Positions 24,541 to 39,700 of a stretch of DNA of 53,149 bases are shown here, piece after piece (the first letter of the stretch is position 1; each line of letters starts with the position of its first letter). The notes under the pieces were generated by a model. The model searched no databases and was not told where the DNA came from. It was given only the letters and a program-made list of their open reading frames with translations. This DNA comes from Gonium pectorale (Eukaryota; Chlorophyta; Chlorophyceae; Chlamydomonadales; Volvocaceae). The translations under genes and the position numbers were made by a program. The DNA lies in the NCBI GenBank assembly GCA_001584585.1, contig LSYV01000055.1, positions 203,533 to 256,681 on the forward strand, written 5' to 3'.

Positions 24541-27500
24541 ATGAATCTTTGCATGCGCGCGAGCGCAGTGGCGGTGGTCGCCCCGGGGGCCGAAGATGAT
24601 GTGCCCCCGCCGACCCTAACCCTCCGCTATGGCTCAGCTATGCGCGGGAGGGCCCAGGAAATCCATCGCCAGCTGAGCCACATGCGGGAGCCGGTGATTG
24701 CCCCACGTGACGAGGCGGTGATTAACCTCGACTTCAATGTCTGCGTTCCCAGCGACACCTATGACGAGGTGGGGCCGCACGTCAACCACGACAGGCCCAG
24801 CACCGGCCGCCGCGTGGCCCGGTCTCAGCACGGGACGTCAGCGGACCACGCCCCGGCCGCTGCTGCCAATTGCGCGCCGGGGGTCGTCCACAACGAGGCC
24901 CAACACCGACAGCATGAGCATGATCACCATCAAACAAATGGACACGCTGCCTTCCAAGGAGCCAGCCCCCGAGCGACCGGAGCAGGCACACCGACGCCAA
25001 CGACGCCGGTGGCACCGTCAACGGATTGGCACCAAAAATCCACGGGGCGTCCACCGCCGCCGCCGTTACCGCCAGGGGAGAACAAACTGGCGGCGGTGGT
25101 GGGCGATAGCAGCCACGACGGCGGCGGCAGCAGCGGGCGGGAAAGCGGTTACGGCGGGGAGGAGCACGCGGACGGCGAGGCCATGCCACATGGCTTTGTG
25201 CGGGTGCGAAGCATCCGTAGCCCCCAAGGTGCGCCCCAAGGGACTCTGGGATGGAAACCAGAGGGGCATCATGAAAACGGCGGGTTGGACGACTCGAGTG
25301 GATGATGTGACTTTGGTCGACGGCGGAGCCCCCAGTGCTGGCAGAGGCTGGGATGGCTCGTTTGGATTTGGTGCGCCCGCCCGGGATTCAAGATGCTGGA
25401 CGGTTATGCACCCCCGCTGGCGTGTCGGCGTGTCGGCGCGGCGGCGCGGCAGCGCCGTGCTACGACCTTACACGGCGCAGCGGGATGCCTTGGGGGCGGT
25501 GCAGTAACGGGGACTGCTGGAGGCCCATGCCAGGGGCACATCACGTGGCGTTACTGTGGTGCCGTGACAAGCGCCCCCCCCCCACCTCAAGAGAGCTCGG
25601 GGCCCTGGTGTACAGCGGCCTGTGACATGTTCTACGGGCCCCTCGTCCTCGCTCGCAGATACCACCGACCCACCCACCTACCAACCGACCAACCTGTTGG
25701 CACCGCAAACGTTCGGTCCCTGTCGTCCGCATCACCCGCTCACCCCCCCTACCCACTACCCCCTATCCAAACCGCACCCGACCGAGTCCGGCTGGGTCCG
25801 ACAGCACCCCGATCGCACCTGACCGCACCCGCACACACTTACACACACTCCATTCCTACCATTCCCCCCCTCCCACGCCGGCCCCCGCCCTGTAGGCCTG
25901 GAGTGGAGCCACAGCCGCAAGGTGCTCGAGGTGCTCATCGCGGCGGAGCGCAGCGCGGGCAGCACGCGGGCGGGCGGGACCAGGCGCGGCAGTCGCAGTG
26001 GGGGCGACGGCGGCAGCAGCGGGGAGAGCTACTCCGCGGCCGAGCGGCGGCTGGCGGAGCGGCTGGAGCGGCTCAACCTGGAGATGCTGCAGGTGGCGGG
26101 CGACGGCAACTGCCAGGTGGGGGAGTCGTTTGGTTCAAAGAGAGGATTGATGGGGTCGATGGGCGAGAGAGACGCATTGGCGGGGCTGCAGAGCATAGGA
26201 GAGGGGGTTCGAAGGCGTTGGGGCCTGCGGGGAGTTCCGTCCCTAGTCGTCGTGGAGCGGAGCGGATGAGCTGCAGCGTGGACGCGTGGACGCGGTCGCG
26301 CTTGTGCAGTCGACCTCCCCCGCTGGCCACCAGGATCCCCGTGGACCCTCTTGCGGCTCTTGATCCCCGGCTGGATCGCCCTGCCACACCATCTGGGCCC
26401 CTCGCCCCATTCCAGCGCCAGCGCTCCTAACACGTTCACAGTGTGTATACCGTTGGGGTCTCTCCCTTGTACCCGGCCTCTCTTCCTGCGCGGCCGCACG
26501 CCGCATAGCCCTCCCGTGCTGGGAAAGGGTGCGGCGGGGCCCGGCAGCCCGCGCGGCAACCCACGTGGCGAGCATGTAATGAACCGGCGTCGGCAAATCT
26601 CTGACCTCCCTTGCGCGCGTGTGCGTGTGCGCGCGCGTGCTCCCCCGCCGCAGTTCCGGTCCCTGTCCAACGAGCTGTACGGCAGCCAGGACCACCACGC
26701 CTCGATACGACGTGCCGCGGTGGCGCACATCCTGGCGCACCGCTCCTCTTTCGAGGCGTTCCTGGGGGAGGACTTTGACGACTACACGGCGGCCATGGCG
26801 CGGAGCGGCACCTGGGGCGACGAGCTGACGCTGGTGGGTGGTGAAGGCGGTGAAGATGCGTCGCGAATCGGATGACCGTGGTGGGTCGTGAGGGCGGGAG
26901 ACGGGTCGCGACGTGGGCGACCCTGCGCGGCCGGCGCTGGTGGGTTGGGGGATCAAGCCGGAGCCAGTCCGGGAGTGCTTGCGGGGAGCATTTTCCAGTG
27001 GCGAGGCTCGGGAGAGTGCGAGTTGTGGCGGGCGGCGAAGGCTTGGGCAAGGACGTGTGCATAACTGACGCATGCCTCCGCAAATCAGCGCAGTTTCCGG
27101 ATCCAATCGAGGGTTTGATGTGTGATGTGTGGGTCTGCCCAAGAGGCGATGCGGACCAGGCAGTCAAGGCGTCCCTATGACTCGCCTCTCTAGAGCCTCG
27201 CGCCCGACGGGCAGGTCTTGGTGTGCCCGCCCTCTCTCGTCTCGTCTTGCGAGCGTGAGCGAGGCATGCGCGCGCCCCCCGCCGTCCCAAACTACAGCCC
27301 GCCCCATGCGCCGCCGCCACCATCCAACTCCACGCTACAACTGCCGCCGCTGCCGCCACCACTCGCCGCCTCCGCAGCGTGCCGTGTGCGATTCGTACGG
27401 CATCATTGTGCACGTGGTGACGAGCGACGAGGACAACTGGTACCTCACGTACGAGCCGGCCGAGCTCAAGGTGGACTTCGAGGTGTTCCTCACCTACATC

Positions 27501-28382
27501 GCGCCGCTGCACTACAACTCCATCCGGTACGGCGTGCGGCGCGCGGCGGCCGGGTGGCAAGCGGGGTCCGGGTGGCAAGCGGGGTCCGGGCCCGGAGAGA
27601 AAGAGGGCGTACAAGAGTAGCAGTGCTTGCGCACACAAAGCCGAGTCGGTGCAAACGAGAAGTTGGAGCACGCAACCGTGCTGAGGGGCACATACCCAGG
27701 AGCCAATCTCGTTGGATGCTCGGACAGCCCTATTCGCGCGTGTACAAGGTACGGTATCCCTGCGCAACCGCCATCCCGTACTGCTGCAGCGGCGCCTCTG
27801 TGCGCTGCGCCGCGGCCCTTGCAGCCGGCGCCGCGCGGCGCGACCGTACTCTGACCCCCCTGACGACCTCCCAACGCCCCGCTGCCCCATGCCCCCCGCC
27901 CCCCCTCCAGGCGGCTGTCTTCGCTTCGCACCATGGCCCTCACATTCAGCCGCAGCCTGAGGCGCCTTGGCAGCGCGGGCAGCGGCAGCCTCGCCTCCGT
28001 GCTCTCGGGCGCCAGCGGCGGTGGCAGCGGCGTGTACGGCGGGCCCCGCCGCGCCGTCATCAACAGCGCGCCGGCGGTCCTGGCCATGGAGGAGCTGGAG
28101 GACGTGGAGGAGGCGGAGGGGGAGGGCGAGGACGGGGAGGAGGACGAGGGGGAAGAGGAGGGGGAAGAGGAGGAGGAGGAGGAGGTGGGCGGGCGGTGCG
28201 GGAGAAGAGGGCGGCGGGATGAGGACGTGGAGGAGGAGGAGGACCCCCTGATCCAGGCCACGGCGCGGCAGGGAGGCTGGCGTCGAGAGCAGCAGCCGCA
28301 GCACCACCAGTACCACCACCCGCGTCAACACCAGCACCAGCACCAACACCATGCGGCGCCAGAGCGGGGCAGGGTGCGGTAG
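24541..28382 (+). CDS. OTU-domain deubiquitinase
   Basis: Cysteine protease of the ovarian-tumour family, expected to remove ubiquitin chains; closest in style to the plant OTU9-12 group. Exons 24541-25228, 25896-26116, 26654-26833, 27378-27526 and 27911-28382 give 569 residues. The catalytic Asp/Cys motif GDGNCQFRSLSNELYGS (D299, C302) is split by an intron directly after CQ. GTWGDELTL and YGIIVHVVTSDEDNWYL form the core. The catalytic His is in LHYNSIR (H408). Before the domain, a helical LEWSHSRKVLEVLIAAERS segment leads in. The first 230 residues are low complexity, with RGRAQEIHRQLSHM and INLDFNVCVPSD as the only distinctive parts. The C-terminal 160 residues hold a long Glu/Asp run, then DPLIQATARQGGW and a His/Gln-rich stretch. 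The 5' end is the least certain part, as an upstream exon may exist. Confidence 0.82.
27551..27586 (+). repeat. 18-bp tandem duplication in OTU intron 4
   Basis: Two perfect adjacent copies of CGGGTGGCAAGCGGGGTC, starting 24 bp inside the intron that follows HYNSIR. Confidence 0.85.
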
Positions 28383-30387
28383 CGCCGCCGGGTTCCTGGC
28401 CCTCGGCCTCCGTGAGCGGGGCCGTGGCACTCGGCCGCGGGGTCTGCCTTATCCATGAACCCCGGTCCCAAGAGGTGGGGGAAAGAGGCTGCAATGGGGA
28501 GCCTGCTACTCATGTGCTGTGTCTGGGAGAAACCGTTCTGGAATAAAGCTGGAATAGGCTTTTCACGTTTCGAGTTGCAGACCTCGTGGGTAACATGTTG
28601 GACGGCAGCGACAGTGGGGAGAGTTACGGGCCAGGTGCCATCGGGCTGCATGGTGGTTACTGAGTTAGGCTCTCGTGAACATTTGATGGGGAACGATGCG
28701 GTTTCTTATCTGTGTGCGAACGATAGTTTTTGTTCCCGAGGGCACTTGGGAACCGCGCCGTGACCAGTTGTGCCGGGTTTCTTGTCCTGCCCGCACAGGA
28801 ACGCCTAATCTCGCCCAACCGCCTCTGCTTGTTCCCCGTTCCCGGCGCACGGTGTACATGACGCACGGGACGTTCCAGGCCTGTTGTTTAGTTGCTTGGC
28901 TGAGACGTTGGCGAGGGGCGGCTCGGCCAACCGCCGGCCAGTACCTCTGGCGGCGTGCCCCTCCGGCGGGGTCTTCTCCACTGTACTAGTTGGGCGCCTT
29001 TACTCTCTCTCTCTGTTGGTTTATCATCCTTCAGGCTTAATTACTGCAGCGTGAGTGATGTATTGTATTGGACGGTTCCAGTGCAGGATTTCTGCAGTCG
29101 CCTCACCTATGCTGCAAATGGGTCGCCGGCCGGGGGAAGTGGCGGCTGGCCGTACGGACACGTACTGACCATGACGTTTCTGTTTCGCAGAGGGCGGCCC
29201 AGCCTACTGTCTCCTGTCTGTGAACTGAAGTTGGTGTCGGTACTGTCGGAGGATTGGGTCAGCTCCGAACGTGAACACTCAGTATTGCTGGGCAACGGCG
29301 TGGGCGGTGATGTGCACGCTTGGTGGGGTGCCACGTGCCGAGCTCCGGAGCCTGCGCGCGCACGTTGGGTGACATTGCAATTTTCCAGCAAGTGCATTGC
29401 GGAGGGAGGCGCGGGTTGTCATCGGGCTCGGTTGTGTGGGGCGCACGTGTGTATCTTATTGCGCCGCGCAGGCTTGCGGGAACCATTGATGGGTCTTGAC
29501 CGGGCAGATGAGTGCCCGCCCATGTGTAGGCTCCCCCCCCCCAACTGTGTAGAGAAGCGCCCCTGCGTGGCGACCTCCAGGCATCTTGTAGGGCTATGCG
29601 ACGCACCCTGCCGCGTTCACCCTGGCGCCATGTCAGGGCGGCCAGCGGCCAGCACGACTGGCGTCGAGCGGCCAGCAGGACTACAGACAGCATGAGCGGC
29701 GCGCGGGCGCCACCACTTTTCGACGCAGCCTGTTGTTTCGCGCGCTTGACGGGTTGTTTACAGCACATCCTCCTCCTCGGGTTGTAGGTGTGAGGACTGC
29801 ACGCCCGCGGCCGAAGGATGCTGCGCCCTGAAAACCGCGTGGGGAAAGGGCGACCCGAGGCCCGGAAGCTGCACGGCCGCGCTCCCAACGTGTGTGCAGT
29901 GTGCAAATGTTTGGCCCAGTGTTCGCTTTCAGTGATGTGACAGCTGTTCCTCGTTCTGTGCAGGTTCCTCTTTTTTCCCGTCAGCCCGTGCCTGGCAGCT
30001 CTTGGCTCCCTGGCAGCGGTATTACGGAGAGACGCTGCCTGCAAGCGCATATCTGCATGCTCAAAGCGCTGACGACGGCTGGCGCTGCATGGCGCTGCTT
30101 TCCATCAAGTACTGCTGATACGTGCCAGCCACCAGACAATGTCACACCGACGCGCTATTCCCCATGCTTATATGCCATCACTGAAGCTGGACGAGGGCGA
30201 ACCAAACGAACGGTGCGTGCGTATTAAGTGACTCCAAAACCGGCATGCGCCGACCGGGACCATGACACGGGCTGGCCGTTTTACAGGCGTCCACGACCGG
30301 ACCGGTACCGCAACCAAGAGCCGACGCGGCAGGAACCCGACACGGCCCGGCGAATAGCTGGGGGAAGTCCCATCGGAGCGCGCCTGC
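28383..30387. other. 2-kb convergent intergenic region
   Basis: This lies between the OTU stop (plus) and the eS12 stop (minus). AATAAA occurs at about 28540, but I found no TGTAA for the OTU transcript. A 246-codon open frame (28955-29695) has no recognisable domain and no supporting splice context. Nothing else stands out. Confidence 0.45.
30281..30285 (-). terminator. TGTAA polyadenylation signal for eS12
   Basis: Minus-strand TGTAA about 105 bases after the eS12 stop codon, the normal spacing for a compact ribosomal-protein 3' UTR. Confidence 0.6.
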
Positions 30388-31491
30388 TTAGCGGCTCTTC
30401 AGGTACTCCTGCAGCATCGACAGGCCGGCGGTCTCCTCACCGTAGTCGGTGATGACGGCGCACGAGCAGCCGACCACCTTGCGGGCCTCGCCCTGGGGGT
30501 CGATCTTGCACAGCTGCGGGCGGAGAGAGGAAGCGCGGGTGAGAGTTGGGTTGGGGAGGCTTCAAAAGTGCACCAGGCGGCGGCGCGAACGCTACGAGCG
30601 CCTGCGGTGACCAGGCGCACGCCGCACCGGAGAGCTAAACGAAAGTTTGACCAGAGCTGGAGCGCTGCGCTGCTGGATACGGCCTCTGCACCGCCCAATG
30701 CCAAAGGCCGAGGCCGGCACGCGCGGTGGTCTCAGCGCGGTCCAAACCGGCCCGCATTCACAGTGGAAGTGCGCAGCGCCGTCGGCCAACAACCACCTAG
30801 TCGCCCCGGGTCCTGCGAGCCGCCTGCCCACGGCCCAGCCCACGACGCTGGGTAGCGCCCCCGACTTACGCCGCACCACTGGCCCAGCTGCTTGTTCTCC
30901 GGAACGGAGATGAGGTTCACGTTGTGCTCGGCGCACAGGGCCTCAATCAGCTTCTTGTAGTCGGGCTGGTTGCAGTCCTCAGCCAGGATGCACAGCTGGG
31001 CCTGGCCCTTCTCAATGGCCCTGTGCAACGACACAAGGGGCGGGCCGAAGATGCTCACATAGCCATCCGCTCAGGGACCCTATGCCTGGAAACATCCGGA
31101 GGTGGAGGTGGCAGCAGCTGAGTACGTCTCTACACGCCGCAGTACGGCGCTTTCACCGACACCCCACGTAGCTCCCGAGGGCCCAACCTGCAAGCCTCGT
31201 GCAGGCCGCGGCACAGGCCGTCGTGGGCCAGGGCCTTCTTCAGGACCATCTTGACGGCCGCGTTGATGTCCATGGGCTCGCCGGGGGCGGCGGCCTCCTC
31301 AACGACCACAGGGGCAGCCTCTCTGCATGTTCACAGAGCAGACAAGGATGGCAATAAAAGAAGAGGGCTATATGCTGGGTGGTCATGGCGGCGATGCCTG
31401 GACGGCTCCAGTGCCGCCGCTCAAGGTCGCTGCCTGCACATTAACATGCACCATGAAATACGGACAGCATAGAAGCTTACCCGTCAGACAT
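30388..31491 (-). CDS. RPS12: 40S ribosomal protein eS12
   Basis: Cytosolic small-subunit protein of the L7Ae-like fold. Exons 31491-31481, 31322-31188, 31020-30870 and 30513-30388 give 140 residues, the usual length. The first coding exon is only 11 bases (ATGTCTGACGG), so the start codon is separated from the body by an intron, as is common in ribosomal-protein genes. Family landmarks are [80 protein letters not shown] and the C-terminal [11 protein letters not shown]. The N-terminal 25 residues are acidic and Ala/Val-rich, as in plant eS12. This is the cytosolic, nuclear-encoded protein, unrelated to bacterial or plastid uS12. It shares a short upstream region with the epimerase gene. Confidence 0.95.
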
Positions 31492-31906
31492 TTTGGTCCT
31501 CGGCTGTGTAAGCCTCCCAAGTCTTCTGTCCTAGAGGTTCTGCAGATGCAAAGAATAAAGTTTAAACACTGCTCGCTCGGTGGTTTACTATCGAGTCCCG
31601 CCGGCGCACGCCGACTTGCGGCCGGACACAGTGACCCCTAAGACAAACTATCTCACCAGAAGGAATGGTAGCAAAAGCCCCGTAGCAGAAGAGAAAGAAA
31701 TGTGCCGATGCGACCGCCTAAGGGGAGCGCGACGACTCGTACAGCCGTACGGAACGGACAGCAACGGCCATTGCCATAAGTGGACGCAGCAACTATCACC
31801 TAGGCGCACATTTTACAGGTCACTGGTTGCAATTCACTGCCAGATACGACTTCCCCAGCCCATTGTGACACGCTCTGCGTTGACCGGATATTCACCCACT
31901 CGAACA
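31492..31906. promoter_or_regulatory. Bidirectional promoter, eS12 / UDP-glucose 4-epimerase
   Basis: Only 415 bp separate the two divergent start codons, so both core promoters and 5' UTRs must fit here. No classical TATA box is visible. Confidence 0.5.
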
Positions 31907-35702
<3,796 letters not shown>

Positions 35703-36723
35703 GCTTCACCCCAGGAGCAAGGGTCACTCGGGATTTGCCCTCCCGGAGCTCGTGCATTTCAAAATGCCGTACTTGCCACGCTGCCGTACATGATGCATGA
35801 TGTGTAGAGCGATGTATGTTTGGGTTTATGGCGGGGCTTCGGGCTAATTCGATAACGAAGCAGCCTAGATGATATCCTTGACACAATGGCCTGGGATGAC
35901 GTCGCTGTTGCGTGTTGTTGCAAAGGCTTGATGTGCATGACACTAGATTCTCTAAACAGCCTGGAGTTTTGTTGCACAACAGGCGGGGCGGCATTCGCGT
36001 GGCGGCTGCCGTACTGACGAACGGTGAAAGCTCGTGATGCGCTGAACGGCTGAAGAGGACTCTTAGTCGCCGAGTGCTGCGGATGAGGCCTGATGGAGCC
36101 TAACACTGAGAGACGCACTCTCTGGACGCAGTTACCATGTAACGTCTCATGGCCGACGCTTAAGTGTAGAGGCGTTGGTGCAAGCAAATAATGTCACGCC
36201 GTCCTGACAAATCACATATACAGGTCACGGCCATCCTTCCCGTGAAAGAGTGGATCCCGTTGGACAAAGCTTCCTTGACGCGTCGGACACGCTATCCTTA
36301 GTCACCCCTTAGGTAACGACAATGCACGTGAGGAGACGCGACTCTGTGCACAACGTTCGATCGCCTTGAGTGGGCCACGGCCATGAGTGCCAATACCAAA
36401 GCTCGCCTTAACTGAACCCTACAGCTGCACGCTGCTTCGGTTGTGGCCAAAGTATTAGCGTACCCAGCTTCACTGTGAGGGGCCGCAGGTTATGCAGCGC
36501 TTACGCAGCATAACGGCGGCGGCACGGCATCAGGGTTACGGGTCGTTAATACGGTTGTAGGTGTAGGCGGTTTCCGTTAACCAAGCGAGCATCCCGATGA
36601 GCTTGATGTTCCCAAATTGATGTCACCCAATCATCTGCAGAAATAGGCTGGGCCTGAGCCTTATCAAACTTGCTGAGTTGCCCCTGTTATTGTGCCATTT
36701 AGCCCAGTACCTGTCAGGCGAAA
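35703..36723. other. Intergenic region between epimerase and PNPase
   Basis: Holds the epimerase 3' UTR, including a TGTAA signal, and then the PNPase promoter and 5' UTR. No other coding signal was seen. Confidence 0.5.
36138..36142 (+). terminator. TGTAA polyadenylation signal for epimerase
   Basis: TGTAA 436 bp after the epimerase stop codon, on the coding strand. Confidence 0.5.
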
Positions 36724-39700
36724 ATGCTCGTCCACGGGACATTCTCTCAGTTAGGTCAGATCGGCCAGTCGTTCAGGGGCAGCCCTCGACTTGCATTGCC
36801 ACGGCTGGCGCAAGGCGCGGCGTCACGAGAGGCTCCCGTTCATCCCGGCCCCTTGCAAAATATCTCGGCTACCGCTCCGGCTCGTCGGTCGCGTTACGTT
36901 CGGCTCGGCCGTCATGTGGCTACAACCGCCCAGCTGACTCCTGCGACCTATGCGCCCCCCGCGGCTCAAACAGTTGTGCTGGAGGTGCTCGGGGGCCGAG
37001 AGGTGAGATGCCGCGGGGTATTATGTGACTCTGGGACGGGGACTCCTTTGGGGGCCCCAAAAACCGGCTCATCGACGCGGTGGGTGGACGGGTGCGTGGA
37101 GGGGCATCCCACCACCTCCCAAAGGCCTACAGGTTGCCGTAACGCGCTGGGGCACAAGGCCACACATGCCGGACTTGGGGTGATGCGGCGCGGACGCTGC
37201 GGAGGAGCGGCGCAGGGAAGCCGAGCCGGTCGGCCCAGCTCTGCGGCTCCGTCCCTCCCTCCGGCCCGTCCCCGTCCCAAACATCTTCTCCTCCCTGGTC
37301 GCGGCTTTACCCCACCTCCCCATCCCCACCATCGCCGTCACCTCAGCACCGTTATGCCCTCAACCTCGCCAACTCCATCCGGCAAACCCGGACCGCGGCT
37401 GGCCCGATGAAACGGGCGAGGTCGGCCGCCATGCCGTCTTTGCAGCCACAATCCCTTAAGAGGCGCCTCCCGCACGCTCTGCGCCCTCGATCTATGTCCA
37501 CCCCACCCACTCCCCCCCTTCGTCCACCGCCACCCCCTCAGCCCATTAAGCTGGAGACGGGCGAGATTGGCCGCCAGGCCAACGGCGCCGTCATGGCCAC
37601 GTGCGGCGAGACCATGATCTACGCCACCGCCTGCTGCTCACCGCAGCCCACCGGCGACGGCTCCTTTGTGCCGCTCACGGTCAACTACGCCGAGCGCTTC
37701 AGCGCAGCCGGCAGGACCAGGTGCGGTCGGGAAGGTCGCAGGTTGCACTGCGGGAAACAAGGGGAGAGGCAAGGAGGGGCATCGGGTGTCGTGATTTCGT
37801 CGTTTGGAACTTCAGATGGCGGAGGGGCCGAGGCCAAAGGGGCGGTGTGGGCTGCGGTGGGTGGCTCCAGGTGCGTGCGCACACGCGTAGACCGGTAGTC
37901 GGACACGCACGGAAAGCGGGCAGGGGAGGCGAGCAGGCGGGGCGGCCAAGCCCCCTCCCTCGACCCGGCCGGGACGCTGTGACCAGCGCGCGGGTGTGGC
38001 TTGTGTGCCGTACGTCGCACATCACCGTACGGCGACCTTGCCACCTCTCGCGCACGCGCTGCACGCCCATGGCGTGCAAGGCAGCTTGCGTGGCGCGCCC
38101 AGGGCGAGTGGGTCGCAGTCTGCGCGGTCAGCCCCTCGTGGCCTGGTGGCCCCATCCACCCCTCACATATCGCCCCCAACCCACCTCGCAGCGGCGGCTT
38201 CGTGAAGCGCGACGGTCGGCCCAAGGACGCCGAGGTGCTGGTGTCCCGGCTGGTGGACCGCCCGCTGAGGCCCATGTTCGCAAAGGGTTGGGCCAACGAG
38301 ACGCAGGTGCGGTGCGGGCGGGCGGGGCGGGCAGGGGCTAGCAGGGGTAGTAGGGAGGGAGGGCGGAGGGGGCGGAGGGAATGGCCGGCAGGACGGCCGG
38401 TAAGGGGAACACAGCCCCCTCCCCCCCGCCCGCCGCGGAGTGTCGGCGTAGCGGCGGGAGGTCCTCGCGAGGCGAGCCGATGCGAGGCGACGGAGACTGG
38501 CAGGGGAACGCACGCCTGTTGTCAAGGTTTTGTCTTCTCGCGCTTGGTGCACAAGCCCAGAGTGACCACTGCAGGATCTTTTTGCCCATACGCCACCAGA
38601 CTGCCCCTTCACTGCATGCTGGGCATGCGGTGCACCGCGTGGGCAACTGGGCACGGCATGGAGGCGCAGCACACGACGTGCCTCAACCCGTGCCCACGAT
38701 GAGCCGCCGCATGCCCCACCCGAGTGTGCGCCTCACCGTCGGCATCCTCCCTTCCGCCTTCCGTCGTCCCTGCAGGTGCTTGAGTGGGTGATGTCGTACG
38801 ACGGGGTCAACGAGCCGGAGCCCATCGCCATCACCGCAGCGGCCGCCGCCCTCCTGATCTCCGGTGCGCCGCCATGTCCCGGACACGCGGCCCTGCAGCC
38901 GTCGGCACCCTACGGGCCGCTCCCCCCAATCGCTTGCACCTCCACCCCCGCTGGCGGGGCTGCCTGCGTCATACGCCGTTCACTCGCTCTCCTTGCCGTG
39001 CCACCGCCGCAAATGCCCGCCCCCGACTGCCCTGCCCGACTGCAGACATCCCGCTGAAGAAGGCGGTGGCGGGCGTGCGAGTGGGCCTGCTGCCGGGGGT
39101 GGGCCTCGTGATCAACCCCACCGTGGAGGAGATGAAGGCGAGAACTGCGGTCCTGGGGGGGGCGCAGGCGTGGGGTCGGGAGATGGGGTCGAGAGGGTCG
39201 AGAGCAGGGGACGGAGGGCGCCGGGTGCGGAGTAGGTGAGGGCCTTGCCCGGGGCGCCCTCGCGGCCTGCAGTGCAGCCGGGCCGGGCCGCCAAGGCGGC
39301 ACCGCCTGCTCCCGAAGTGCCGCCTCCCTCGCATACAGGGCGCCAAGCCGCCCGGTTGCCCAGCTGCCTCGACGCGGCTGCTGTAGGCCCCATAGCTGCG
39401 CAAAACGATGCGCTGCGCTCAACGGCTCCTGCGCTCCGCGCTCCGCGCCCCGCTGCCTTGCTGACCCCCCCGCTGCCCCCTCCTCGCTCCTCCGTTGTCC
39501 CCCCCCCCGGGCACTCCCCCCCCCCGCTGACGCCTCCCCCTCCCGCTGTGCTCGGCGCTGGTGCCCGCAGGCGAGCCGCCTGGACCTGATGGTGGCCGGC
39601 ACGCGCGACGCCATCCTCATGATCGAGGGCTTCTGCGAGTTCCTCACGGAGGAGCAGATGATTGAGGTGGGCCCCCGTGTTGAGGGGGAAAGGGGGGGAG

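Noticed and set aside
26436..28430. 664-codon minus-strand open frame across OTU exons
   Set aside because: Antisense to the OTU exons and introns. High GC and lack of AT-rich stops explain it; the plus-strand frame has a complete OTU domain.
28955..29695. 246-codon plus-strand open frame downstream of the OTU gene
   Set aside because: No domain; internal sequence reads like random translation of GC-rich 3' UTR.
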